From Dawidia cretensis (lineage in GTDB: Bacteria; Bacteroidota; Bacteroidia; Cytophagales; Cyclobacteriaceae): DNA of 64,000 nucleotides. This document shows, piece by piece, positions 8,875 through 17,359 of this stretch (the stretch's first letter is position 1; the number at the start of each line of letters is the position of its first letter). Made by a program: the position numbers and the translations under genes. Under the pieces are notes generated by a model. It did no database searches. It worked only from the letters and a program-made list of their open reading frames with translations, and had not been told where the DNA came from. The stretch spans positions 1-64,000 of the forward strand of contig NZ_JAHESE010000029.1 in NCBI RefSeq assembly GCF_018598175.1, written 5' to 3'.

Positions 8875-9926
8875 AGTGCCTCCAAAGGGGTAGCTTCCTC
8901 TACGCGAAGCAGCGGTAATTTAATATAATTTTCCTGGTAGGCCTTCACTTTAATCAGCGGCAGGTCGCTGTAGAGCGAGTATGACCGCTGTAACCGCGTG
9001 AACGCCACTTCGCTGTCCGCATACGGTATCAACCGGTCATTCAGCTTGCTTTGTAATACCAGGTAATTGTCTTCGGTGTAGCAGGTTATGGTCAATGGTT
9101 CAAAACGTGTAACGATTGTGTTGCGCACAATATATTCCACTACGATCGGCAATGACCCCGGTATCAGCATGGCCTCCGTCAGGTCGTCGTCCTCGGTCAC
9201 TTCCAGTGTAAGCTGGCCGAAGTATCGCTCGTTTAGTAGCCGTACCAGGTTTCGGGCAGCATCGATTTCGGCCTCCGCGGGGATCAGCTCCTGATGCCGG
9301 TTCGTCAGCACATACCGGTACGCCGTCGCCAGCGAGTCGATGTAGGCTTCCGCTTTCTCTACATCGCGGTACATAATGCCGATCAGGCTTTCGAGGCTTT
9401 CATACAGAAGTTCCGGATTGATGTCGTGCTGGAACTCCTGCATCTCTACCTCCAGGATTGCCTTGTTTTGCATTTCAGCCTGCAGCTTGAGCGTGTTCTC
9501 CTGGTGCAGATAATAGTCGCTGATATAAAGAAGATTGTAAAGCGCCGCGGTGACTGCAAAAATAGAACAGAAGGTCGCGAACTGTTCGTTGGTCATGCCA
9601 AAGCCGATCACGTACTGGAAGTACAAATGCAGCCCGATCATGACAAGCCCCGTCGATAGAATCAGCGTGGCCAGTACCTGGGTTGTGATCAGCCGCGACG
9701 TACGCCGGTCACGTTGAAAGCGATGTTGAATGACAATGACCAGTCGGCACGACTCAAAGGCCAGATAGGTAAGACCGATGCACAGGTATAATTCCTGGCT
9801 GTTAAAAAGATCGTTGATCTGGGCCACGGTGTCGTTGATCATCAGGACCAACAAATAGACCAGCGCGCCATAAAAGGCTGGCGCCAGGATGCGGAACACG
9901 GGGTGATGGATAAAATACCGTTTCAT
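8871..9926 (-). CDS. Degenerate LytS-type histidine kinase (pseudokinase candidate)
   Basis: Membrane protein of 351 residues with the layout of LytS-type kinases: four hydrophobic segments (about 13-31, 46-66, 84-105 and 115-137), a coiled coil (about 140-168), then a His_kinase-like region. Key residues are missing. The phospho-acceptor block reads INPELLYESLES, with Glu172 where the family has His. The ATP-binding N-box reads VVEYIVRN, with Tyr265 for the essential Asn. No glycine-rich G-box is visible in the C-terminal 80 residues. It overlaps both neighbours by 4 nt. I infer a non-catalytic partner that may form heterodimers with the intact kinase encoded just upstream; nothing in the sequence proves this. 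Confidence 0.85.
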   Translation of the reverse strand: MKRYFIHHPVFRILAPAFYGALVYLLVLMINDTVAQINDLFNSQELYLCIGLTYLAFESCRLVIVIQHRFQRDRRTSRLITTQVLATLILSTGLVMIGLHLYFQYVIGFGMTNEQFATFCSIFAVTAALYNLLYISDYYLHQENTLKLQAEMQNKAILEVEMQEFQHDINPELLYESLESLIGIMYRDVEKAEAYIDSLATAYRYVLTNRHQELIPAEAEIDAARNLVRLLNERYFGQLTLEVTEDDDLTEAMLIPGSLPIVVEYIVRNTIVTRFEPLTITCYTEDNYLVLQSKLNDRLIPYADSEVAFTRLQRSYSLYSDLPLIKVKAYQENYIKLPLLRVEEATPLEAL

Positions 9927-11005
9927 GCGTGTCCGTTTAGTTGAGGTTTCAGCTTGGGCGGAAAAAGGATGAGCGGAAGCGATACGGTGAATTTCTCGTC
10001 GTCGCGAATCTCAATCTTCTTATCCGTAAAGAAACGGTAGCGCTTTTGAATATTGTCCAGGCCGATCTGGAACGACGTAACACCATGGGCCGTGCCGGTC
10101 TTGGTGTTGATGACTTTCAGCCGCGTGTTATCTTGTGCCGTGATATAAATAAACAGCTTCTTATCCGTGTGCATCGGGTTGTGCTTTACTGCGTTTTCGA
10201 TCAGCATCTGCAACGTCAATGGCGGGATCTTGCTGTTCATGACATTCGGGGGCAGGTTGATCTCGACGTGCAGCTGTTGTTGAAACCGGATGCGGAGCAG
10301 ATAATAATACGACTCGACAAAGCTGATCTCTTCCTGCAGTGAAACATACGGCTTGCTGCGTGTCGTCAGAATAAACTGGTAGGTCTGCGCCAGGCGGCGG
10401 ATAAATTGCTCGGCCGAAGGCAGATCTTTGTACAACAACGACGAGATGGTGTTCAGGCTGTTAAAAAGATAATGCGGGCTAATCTGGCTTTTCAGCGCTT
10501 CGAATTGTAGTTCCAGCTGGCGGCGCTCGCGTTGTAGCTTTTCGATCTGCGTGACTGTGTAATGCTGGTACGAAAAAAGCAACGCATAAATGACATTGTA
10601 CATAAACAGCGCTGCCAGGTACAGGATCATTAACTTCCAGTACAGATCGGTGTCGCGTGCCGAGAAGCCAGGCCAGAGCACATTGCTGCCGGCCACGGAA
10701 AGAAACGCGGCGCCGGCGGCAACCGTCACGCCCATGGCGAGCAAGACATTGGCGCCATATCCCACCAGCAGCCGCGAGGTAAAGTACGTGCGCCAGGGAA
10801 TCCACCGGTCCAGCGCGGTGTTGGTAAAGTACAGGGTCACGGCCAGTATACTTCCTGTCAGGATGCTGAAGAGGATACCCGAGCCGCTGTCTTGCAGGCC
10901 GGGAAAAGTTCCCGTCTCGCTCACGTGCAGGTACACGAAGAGCATGAAGAAAAACACAACGGCGAGCAGAATAATCCAGGTAAATCGGCGAAGCGGATGA
11001 CGCAT
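9923..11005 (-). CDS. LytS-type sensor histidine kinase
   Basis: Sensor kinase of 360 residues: four membrane segments (about 8-27, 43-60, 79-104 and 122-146), a short coiled coil, and a His_kinase domain with His178 in SPHYLFNSLNT. The ATPase part has an intact N-box (MLIENAVKHN, Asn271) and a G-box region (FQIGLDNIQKRY). There is no long extracytoplasmic sensor domain, so the signal is probably sensed in or near the membrane or through a partner. It is the catalytically competent member of the pair; its stop overlaps the next kinase-like gene by 4 nt. A TAATTTAA box sits just upstream of its ATG (11010-11017 on the minus strand). Confidence 0.94.
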   Translation of the reverse strand: MRHPLRRFTWIILLAVVFFFMLFVYLHVSETGTFPGLQDSGSGILFSILTGSILAVTLYFTNTALDRWIPWRTYFTSRLLVGYGANVLLAMGVTVAAGAAFLSVAGSNVLWPGFSARDTDLYWKLMILYLAALFMYNVIYALLFSYQHYTVTQIEKLQRERRQLELQFEALKSQISPHYLFNSLNTISSLLYKDLPSAEQFIRRLAQTYQFILTTRSKPYVSLQEEISFVESYYYLLRIRFQQQLHVEINLPPNVMNSKIPPLTLQMLIENAVKHNPMHTDKKLFIYITAQDNTRLKVINTKTGTAHGVTSFQIGLDNIQKRYRFFTDKKIEIRDDEKFTVSLPLILFPPKLKPQLNGHA

Positions 11006-11035
11006 AAGGTTAAATTACGAAATCGCGTGATTAAA

Positions 11036-12490
11036 TCAATCGATAGCCCGTAAGGCCCGTCCGTAGTATGTTTCCGACGAGATCGAACGCGCTATCTCGC
11101 GATAGGTATCTTTCAGCGGCGTGCCACCGGCCTTCACCCGGTTGGCCGCACGGGTCATCACCTCGGTTTTATAGTGGTCTGAATCCATGCTGCGCACCAC
11201 TTGCAGTACAGACGCCAGTTGTCCGTCGGTTTTAGTTTCGACGATGGCCTGTTGTAATACTTGTGATTTGTAGTGGTCGTTGTCCATACCTTTGCAGAGG
11301 TCTAGCGTGGTCGCCAGAATGTTGTCATTCAGGGAAGGTTGTTTTAACAAGCGGCTCAATACTTCGGATCGGTAGTGATCCGACTCGATCGAACCCAGGA
11401 TCTGTGAAGCGCTCGTGATGACCTCCGCGGTTAGCGGCCGCGACAGCAATTCACGGATGATCTCTGTCAGATAATGATCTGACTCCACATGGCGGGTCGA
11501 CTCGATCAGATTATCGTACGAGCGCTTTGACAAGTTAGGTTTGTTCAGGGCTCGTTTTAGTATCTCCGTTTTATAGTGATCGGATTCAATGGCCTGTGTT
11601 GTTTCGATCAGTTTTTCCATGGCGGCATCCGTCAGGTTGGGCTTTTGTAAAAGGGCCGTCAATACTTCGGTAATATAGTGGTCCGATTCGATTTTGGATG
11701 CCGCTTGCAGTGCTGTTGTAATATTGTCCTGCGTGACATTGTCGCCGCGGAGCGCCTCTTTAATCACCCCCGCGCGGTAGTGGTCGGAGTCGATCTCCAG
11801 CGTCGCGCTGAACACTGCGGCCGATGCTTCTTTGTTCTGAATAAACTTGCCGATGTTGTTTCGTAAAAATTCGGCCTTGTAATGATCCGAGTCAATCTTG
11901 CTGCTCACCGAGCGGATGATGCCGGCATACTCTGATGCCGGTACGGGTTGCTTCATGAGCAGGGCCGCATATTGAGCACGTACGCCGTCGCCTTCCAACT
12001 GGCTGATTTCGTTTAGGACTCCCGTTGTACCGCCTTTCTTAAAAAACCGCTCCACACGGGCTTCCGCCGAGATAGTTGTCGAACGGACCACGCCGGGCAG
12101 GATGTCTGCCAGCCAGGCTTTGCCGCCGTCCTCCCACGACGCCAGCGTACGGCCTTCATAGTACGAACGTTTCAGTTTGCCGCCGCCTTGCGATTCGATG
12201 ACCACCGAGCGTTTGCTGCCAAAAACAGTCTTGCTGATTTCCAGGTAGCCGCCGTCCGAAAGCGACTTGATATCACGGTCGTCGTCGGTTACTTCCACGC
12301 GGCCGCGAAGCTCGATGTTGAACTCGCTGCCGTTGGATTTATGCGTCCAGCGGTAGCGGTCGTTGTCGATTTGGAGAGAGGTTTGAGTATTGTTATTGCC
12401 GGAGGCAGTTACCGTCTGACCCGATACCGGGTGCAGCAGCGGAATAAGGACTGCCAGGATGAAGGAGGACAACAGGATGCGCGTTTTCAT
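11036..12490 (-). CDS. Secreted protein with eight SDHY repeats, unknown function
   Basis: I do not recognise a named family. The 484-residue product has a signal peptide (about 1-24, ending VSGQ), a non-repeated N-terminal part (about 25-195, with a beta-rich stretch around 40-100) and then eight copies of a 33-35-residue repeat from Asp200 to about 470, plus a degenerate ninth (SSETYY). Each repeat begins [DE]-[SN]-D-H-Y, followed by a pattern like KTEVLKRAL-KPNL and a second amphipathic stretch, which suggests paired helices as in HEAT-like solenoids (inference). No catalytic motif is visible. Only 30 nt separate it from the LytS-type kinase gene downstream, so it is probably expressed with that signalling set and could be its periplasmic input or output. 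Confidence 0.85.
   Translation of the reverse strand: MKTRILLSSFILAVLIPLLHPVSGQTVTASGNNNTQTSLQIDNDRYRWTHKSNGSEFNIELRGRVEVTDDDRDIKSLSDGGYLEISKTVFGSKRSVVIESQGGGKLKRSYYEGRTLASWEDGGKAWLADILPGVVRSTTISAEARVERFFKKGGTTGVLNEISQLEGDGVRAQYAALLMKQPVPASEYAGIIRSVSSKIDSDHYKAEFLRNNIGKFIQNKEASAAVFSATLEIDSDHYRAGVIKEALRGDNVTQDNITTALQAASKIESDHYITEVLTALLQKPNLTDAAMEKLIETTQAIESDHYKTEILKRALNKPNLSKRSYDNLIESTRHVESDHYLTEIIRELLSRPLTAEVITSASQILGSIESDHYRSEVLSRLLKQPSLNDNILATTLDLCKGMDNDHYKSQVLQQAIVETKTDGQLASVLQVVRSMDSDHYKTEVMTRAANRVKAGGTPLKDTYREIARSISSETYYGRALRAID
11039..11893 (-). repeat. Coding array of eight 33-35-residue SDHY repeats
   Basis: Protein-level tandem repeat within the secreted protein above. The spacing between successive SDHY cores is 34, 34, 34, 34, 33, 34, 33 and 35 residues. 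The core variants are DSDHY, DSDHY, ESDHY (four times), DNDHY and DSDHY. DNA identity between copies is modest, so the array is old and kept by selection, not a recent duplication. Confidence 0.9.
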
Positions 12491-12620
12491 ATGCCTGAAT
12501 AAGTTTATGCCGTATTAACGGTACAAGGATGGGAAGAAGATTCAGGGTATAAAAGAGATGTGTCGCGAAGTGTTGAACGGGTGTAGTGAGTTGCCAGAAA
12601 CGTGTTGTCGCCGAAAAGCT

Positions 12621-12661
12621 AAAAAATGCCCGTCCACAGGTCTTTGGATCTGTGGACAGGG
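12621..12661 (-). terminator. Terminator of the altronate dehydratase gene
   Basis: Read on the minus strand, CTGTGGAC and GTCCACAG arms (12650-12657 with 12632-12639) form a stem that is followed by a run of six T (12621-12626). It lies just after the stop codon of the dehydratase and separates it from the SDHY-repeat gene, which therefore needs its own promoter within about 12491-12620. Confidence 0.75.
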
Positions 12662-12668
12662 TAGAAGA

Positions 12669-14318
12669 TTACAAAGAAACGCCGCGTTTCCAGGGGATGA
12701 AGTCGTCCTGGCCGAGGGCTACCGACTTGGCGGTGACGCGGCCACTGGCTACTTCGATGATGAAGTCGAGGATTTCTTCGCCGACCTGGTCAATGGTTTT
12801 TTCGCCTGAAATGATCGAGCCGGTGTTGAAGTCGATGATATCGGGCATGCGGTCGGCCAGTTTGGTGTTGGTCGAGAGCTTTACGACTTGCGATACCGGG
12901 TTGCCTGTCGGCGTGCCCAGTCCGGTTGTGAACAGGATGATCTGCGCGCCGGAGCCAGTTGTGCCTGTCGTGCTTTCTACGTCGTTGCCCGGTGTGCAGA
13001 GCAGGTTGAGTCCGGGCTTTTTGATATACTCGGCATATTGCAACACATCGGCTACTGGCGCTGTGCCGCCCTTCTTGGCCGCGCCCGCCGACTTGATGGC
13101 GTCGGTGATTAAACCGTCTTTGATGTTACCCGGGGAAGGGTTCATGTCAAAGCCCGAGCCTACGGCTTCGGCGGCATTGGAGTAGGTACGCATCAGCTTG
13201 ATGAAAAGCTCGCCGGCAGCGTCTTCTTCGCAGCGGTTGATGAGCTCTTGCTCGACACCACACAGCTCTGGGAATTCTGATAGGATCGTACTGCCGCCGA
13301 GGGTCACGAGCAGGTCGGATGTATGACCGATTGCCGGGTTAGCCGAGATGCCCGAGAAACCATCCGAGCCACCGCATTTTAATCCGACCACCAGCTTGCT
13401 GAGCGGTGCGGGTTTGCGCTCGATGTTATTTGCTTGCACCAACGCGGCGAACGTCTGGCGAATCGCTTGCGTCAGCAGCTCTTGTTCTGTGCCACTTTGT
13501 TGTTGGTCGAGTATAAACACCGGCTTGCTGCCTTTCGGATCCAGCTCTTTCAAGCGCTCTTGCAATGTTGTAATCTCGGCATTCTGACAACCGAGGCTCA
13601 GCACGGTTGCGCCTGCCACGTTAGGGTGGTGAATATACCCGGCCAGAAGTTTGCACAAAGTTTGTGAATCCTGCCGTGTGCCACCACAGCCGCCCTGGTG
13701 TGTTAGAAATTTTACACCGTCGATATTTTTGAAGAGACGGTTATCGGCCGCGGCACCCGCCGGGAGGAAAGGCACCGTTTCCAGCCTGGTGGTACCACCA
13801 TTTCGGTATGCCTGCACCAGCTCGTGCACGTAATCTTTATAGGCTTCGGGTTTGCCAAAGCCCAGCTCGGTTGTAAATGCTTCGGTGATCACTTCCACAT
13901 TCCGGTTCTCGCAGAATACCAGCGGAACAATAAGCCAGTAGTTGGCTGTGCCCACCTGTCCGTCGGCACGGTGATAGCCCATAAAAGTTTTGTCTTTAAA
14001 GGCTGAAACGTCAGGCGGCGCCCAGGAATAAGCCTTGGTGCGACCTGCGTAGGGAGCGGCTTTGTGTTTGAGGTTGTGTGTGCCGATGACACCGCCCTGG
14101 CGGATCGGCTGGACGGCTTTGCCCACCAGAGTGCCGTACATCAGCACTTCGTCGTCGGGCTGCAGGGGTGCCTCGGTAAATTTGTGTTTGGCAGGAACAT
14201 CGTCTACCAGTGTCAGCGGCTTGCCACCATCCACGGTCAGTGTTTCACCGGCCTTTAGGTCTGTCAACGCTACATAGACGTTGTCAGCGGGATGAATTTT
14301 CAGAAATCTGTTTGACAT
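12669..14318 (-). CDS. uxaA: Altronate dehydratase
   Basis: Altronate dehydratase of 549 residues, full length. It turns D-altronate into 2-keto-3-deoxygluconate (KDG) in galacturonate breakdown. An N-terminal SAF domain (about 8-85) precedes the large GD_AH domain, with conserved stretches such as GYHRADGQVGTANYW, THQGGCGGTRQDS, GLKCGGSDGFSG and LCTPGNDVEST. The cysteines and acidic residues suit the metal-dependent family. It is transcribed away from the kinase/aldolase/transporter genes, across a 224-bp divergent region with a perfect palindrome 19 bp upstream of the ATG. UxaC and UxaB, the preceding steps, are not in the window. Confidence 0.95.
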   Translation of the reverse strand: MSNRFLKIHPADNVYVALTDLKAGETLTVDGGKPLTLVDDVPAKHKFTEAPLQPDDEVLMYGTLVGKAVQPIRQGGVIGTHNLKHKAAPYAGRTKAYSWAPPDVSAFKDKTFMGYHRADGQVGTANYWLIVPLVFCENRNVEVITEAFTTELGFGKPEAYKDYVHELVQAYRNGGTTRLETVPFLPAGAAADNRLFKNIDGVKFLTHQGGCGGTRQDSQTLCKLLAGYIHHPNVAGATVLSLGCQNAEITTLQERLKELDPKGSKPVFILDQQQSGTEQELLTQAIRQTFAALVQANNIERKPAPLSKLVVGLKCGGSDGFSGISANPAIGHTSDLLVTLGGSTILSEFPELCGVEQELINRCEEDAAGELFIKLMRTYSNAAEAVGSGFDMNPSPGNIKDGLITDAIKSAGAAKKGGTAPVADVLQYAEYIKKPGLNLLCTPGNDVESTTGTTGSGAQIILFTTGLGTPTGNPVSQVVKLSTNTKLADRMPDIIDFNTGSIISGEKTIDQVGEEILDFIIEVASGRVTAKSVALGQDDFIPWKRGVSL

Positions 14319-14336
14319 ATTAATTATTCACGTATC

Positions 14337-14356
14337 TTGCGCAATCGATTGCGCAA
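14337..14356. promoter_or_regulatory. LacI-family-type operator between uxaA and the hexuronate operon
   Basis: TTGCGCAATCGATTGCGCAA is a perfect 20-bp palindrome with a central CG, the form typical of LacI-family operators. It lies 19-38 bp upstream of the uxaA ATG and about 190 bp upstream of the divergent oxidoreductase gene. Repression of uronate catabolism by a LacI-type protein and relief by a uronate is the likely logic. No lacI-type gene is present in the window, so the regulator would act from elsewhere. Confidence 0.7.
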
Positions 14357-14542
14357 TTTACATACTTTTCCATAACAACAAAATAAAATGTTGCGCATAC
14401 AAATAACGACAATCCGATATGCTTTTCCGCCTACCATGCCATACCTTTTTCGTACGGTCGTTTCAGGATAAGAGCCTTTCTTTTTCGTCCTGTTACTGGT
14501 ACAGTACTGGAAAAATAATGGTAGGTTAGAAAGAAACACCTT

Positions 14543-15598
14543 ATGGCTTATACAACACCCATCGCAACAGCTATTCTGTCCTACGGTATGTCGGGTGAGG
14601 TGTTCCATGCGCCGCTGCTGGAAGCGCACCCCGGCTTTGCCTTACAGACGATCGTACAACGTCGTGCACGCACGGCGCAGTTGCGCTACCCGCAGGTAAG
14701 TATTGCCGGCAGTGTAGCCGAGGTGTTGCAAGACCCTGCGATCGAGTTGGTCATTGTCAACACTCCCAACGCCACTCATGCCGAATTTGTCGCGGCAGCA
14801 CTTGCCGCCGGCAAACACGTGGTCGTCGAAAAACCTTTTACGGTAACCTCGGCCGAAGCCAGCCAACTGATTGCCGTGGCGCAAAAGCACCAGCGTGTGC
14901 TCACGGTATTTCAGAACCGTCGCTGGGACGGCGACTTCCTGACGCTGCAGCAGATTGTCAACAGCCAGGCCGTTGGCACTATCGTCGAGCTCGAAGTACA
15001 CTACGATCGCTTTCGCAATTACATCGAGGCCAACACCTGGAAAGAAGAAAGCGGTCCCGGCACCGGCATACTCTACAACCTGGGCTCGCATATGCTCGAC
15101 CAGGTTATCACACTCTTTGGCATGCCGCGGGCCGTCGATGCCCGGCTCGGCATACAACGTCCCGGCGGCAGGGTAGATGACTTTTATGACATCCGCCTGC
15201 AATATGACGGCCATCAGGCTATTGTCAAGTCCAGCTATCTCGTGCGCGAAGGCGGGCCGCGTTATAGCGTGCACGGCACCGAAGGCTCGTTTATAAAATA
15301 CGGCCTCGACCCGCAGGAGCAGGCCCTTAAGGATGGCAAGACACCCGGCAGCGCCGGATGGGGCGTGGAAGATCCCAGCCAGTGGGGTAAACTGAATACG
15401 ACGTTGCAAGGACTGCACATCACCGGCCAGGTGGAAACACGGCCCGGCAATTACCTGCAGTTCTATCACGGTGTATACGATGCGATTCGCGCGGGCAAGG
15501 AGCCACCCGTGTTGCCGCAGGAGTCGCTCGAAGGGATAAAATTGATCGAAGCGTGCTATGAGAGTAACAGGCTGCGCCAGTCCGTGCGCCTGTCTTAA
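14543..15598 (+). CDS. Gfo/Idh/MocA family oxidoreductase
   Basis: NAD(P)-dependent dehydrogenase of 351 residues with an N-terminal Rossmann fold (about 8-120; LSYGMSGEVFHAP in the nucleotide loop) and the family's EKP motif at 96-98 (VVVEKPFTV). The C-terminal alpha/beta domain contains GTGILYNLGSHMLDQ. It opens the plus-strand hexuronate operon, 26 nt before the KDG kinase. Substrate is not readable from sequence. The context suggests reduction or oxidation of a uronate or a derived sugar acid, possibly filling a role near tagaturonate reduction, but this is only inferred. Confidence 0.88.
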   Translation: MAYTTPIATAILSYGMSGEVFHAPLLEAHPGFALQTIVQRRARTAQLRYPQVSIAGSVAEVLQDPAIELVIVNTPNATHAEFVAAALAAGKHVVVEKPFTVTSAEASQLIAVAQKHQRVLTVFQNRRWDGDFLTLQQIVNSQAVGTIVELEVHYDRFRNYIEANTWKEESGPGTGILYNLGSHMLDQVITLFGMPRAVDARLGIQRPGGRVDDFYDIRLQYDGHQAIVKSSYLVREGGPRYSVHGTEGSFIKYGLDPQEQALKDGKTPGSAGWGVEDPSQWGKLNTTLQGLHITGQVETRPGNYLQFYHGVYDAIRAGKEPPVLPQESLEGIKLIEACYESNRLRQSVRLS

Positions 15599-15624
15599 CA
15601 CCACTTCGTAAAGCTTATTGATAC

Positions 15625-16623
15625 ATGAAGAACAAAGTCATTACACTCGGTGAAATCCTGCTCCGGCTCTCCACGCCGGGATTTGCACGGTTTACACAGG
15701 CCGGCAGCTTCCAGGCGCTCTATGCAGGCTCGGAAGCAAACGTTGCGGCGTCGCTCTGCCACTTTGGGATACCGGCCGCGCACATCACCCGCTTCCCCGA
15801 CAACGACCTGGGCAAGGCGGCTGTCCAAACCCTGCGCCGGTATGGCGTTGACACGCAGCACATCGTCTTCGGTCCTGGCCGCATGGCGATATACTTTCTC
15901 GAGAATGGTTCGATGCAACGCGCCTCGCGTGTGATATACGACCGCTTCGACTCCGCCTTTGCGCACATCGAGCGGGGCATGATCGACTGGGACAAAGTCT
16001 TTGCTGACGCTACCTGGTTTCACTGGACGGGTATCACCCCGGCACTGTCGCAAGGCGCGGCCGATGTTTGCCAGGATGCCATTGCCGCGGCACACCGCAA
16101 AGGCCTGACGGTATCGGGCGACATCAACTACCGCCGCAACCTCTGGCAGTATGGTAAGACGGCGCAAGACATCATGCCCGCCCTCATTACCGGTACCGAT
16201 ATCGTGGTGGCAGGTATTACCGACATGGAGAACTGTGCCGGCATTACCGGAGCATCGTTCGAAGAAGCATGTCGCGCGTTTATGCGGGCTTTTTCGCAGG
16301 TGAAAAAAATTACCACCACCCTTCGCGATTCCGTCAGCTCGTCGCACAACCGTCTTACGGGCATGGTGTGGAATGGCCAGTCGCTCGTGTCGTCGCAACC
16401 GTATGAGCTTACACACATCGTAGACCGTGTAGGAGGAGGCGATGCCTATATGGCTGGTCTCATTTATGGTTTACTGACGCAAAAGAGCGATGCCGATGCC
16501 GTAGAGTTTGCCACGGCCGCCAGTACCCTGAAACATAGCATCGAAGGCGATGTAAACCTGGTAACAGTAGAGGAAGTAGAAGCCCTTGTCAAAGGCGAGA
16601 ACGTAGGAAAATTATTACGCTAA
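15625..16623 (+). CDS. kdgK: 2-keto-3-deoxygluconate kinase (PfkB family)
   Basis: Sugar kinase of 332 residues, PfkB/ribokinase family, expected to phosphorylate KDG at O6 with ATP. It has the N-terminal GSEANVAASLCHFG region, the sugar-lid segment around FGPGRMAIYFLENG, and the C-terminal anion-hole motif DRVGGGDAYMAGL with the catalytic Asp. Its neighbours on both sides supply the substrate (altronate dehydratase) and use the product (KDPG aldolase, 4 nt downstream), so KDG is the natural substrate. The family also includes fructokinases, hence slight doubt. Confidence 0.9.
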   Translation: MKNKVITLGEILLRLSTPGFARFTQAGSFQALYAGSEANVAASLCHFGIPAAHITRFPDNDLGKAAVQTLRRYGVDTQHIVFGPGRMAIYFLENGSMQRASRVIYDRFDSAFAHIERGMIDWDKVFADATWFHWTGITPALSQGAADVCQDAIAAAHRKGLTVSGDINYRRNLWQYGKTAQDIMPALITGTDIVVAGITDMENCAGITGASFEEACRAFMRAFSQVKKITTTLRDSVSSSHNRLTGMVWNGQSLVSSQPYELTHIVDRVGGGDAYMAGLIYGLLTQKSDADAVEFATAASTLKHSIEGDVNLVTVEEVEALVKGENVGKLLR

Positions 16624-16627
16624 GCGC

Positions 16628-17296
16628 ATGAAGAAATTCACCCAACAACAAATTATAGATACCATGGCTCAATCTGGCCTGGTGCCCTTGTTTACACACG
16701 CCGACGCCACCCTTGCACAGGAAGTGATCGACGCTGCTTACAAAGGAGGCGTGCGTGTATTTGAATTTACGAATCGCCTTCCGAACTCATTTGACGTATT
16801 TCAATCCGTGCTGAAGTACTTCGAAAAATATCCGGACCTCATGTTGGGTATCGGTACCGTTATGGATGCTGCTACCACGCGTAGGTTTATCGATGCCGGC
16901 GTGCATTTTATTATTTCTCCCATCCTCAAACCCGAGATGGCCGCCGTATGCCGCGAGCAAAATATGTTGTGGATACCGGGCTGCGCGACCCTGACAGAGA
17001 TCGTCACGGCAAAAGAGCTCGGCGCGGGAGTGATTAAAGTATTCCCTGGCTCGGTGCTCGGTCCTGGCTTTGTGTCGGCTATTACACCGGTGGTGCCGGG
17101 CCTGAAGCTCATGATCACAGGTGGGGTAGAGCCCACAGAGGCAAACATGTCGGCATGGCTCAACGCCGGTGCAACGTGTGTCGGACTGGGCTCACAGCTC
17201 TTCACCAAAGAGATTATCGCCGAAAAGAACTGGGCACAGCTGGAACAAAAGGTGGCCGCTGCGCTGAAGATCATCCGGAGCATCCGGAAAACATGA
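16628..17296 (+). CDS. eda: KDPG aldolase (2-keto-3-deoxy-6-phosphogluconate aldolase)
   Basis: Class I aldolase of 222 residues that splits KDPG into pyruvate and glyceraldehyde 3-phosphate. The Schiff-base lysine is Lys137 in VIKVFPGS, and the catalytic Glu46 lies in VFEFTNR; GIGTVMDA, SPILKPEM and PGCATLTE are the other conserved blocks. Length and motifs match the bifunctional KDPG/KHG family. It starts 4 nt after the kinase stop. This completes the route from altronate to central metabolism within the window. Confidence 0.94.
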   Translation: MKKFTQQQIIDTMAQSGLVPLFTHADATLAQEVIDAAYKGGVRVFEFTNRLPNSFDVFQSVLKYFEKYPDLMLGIGTVMDAATTRRFIDAGVHFIISPILKPEMAAVCREQNMLWIPGCATLTEIVTAKELGAGVIKVFPGSVLGPGFVSAITPVVPGLKLMITGGVEPTEANMSAWLNAGATCVGLGSQLFTKEIIAEKNWAQLEQKVAAALKIIRSIRKT

Positions 17297-17359
17297 CGGT
17301 ACGCATACACACCCTCTCGTTATCATAAACAACTACTGAACAACCAAATCCCTTAATCC

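Noticed and set aside
12558-13185. Plus-strand frames antisense to uxaA
   Set aside because: They overlap a full-length dehydratase and a terminator and show no domain.
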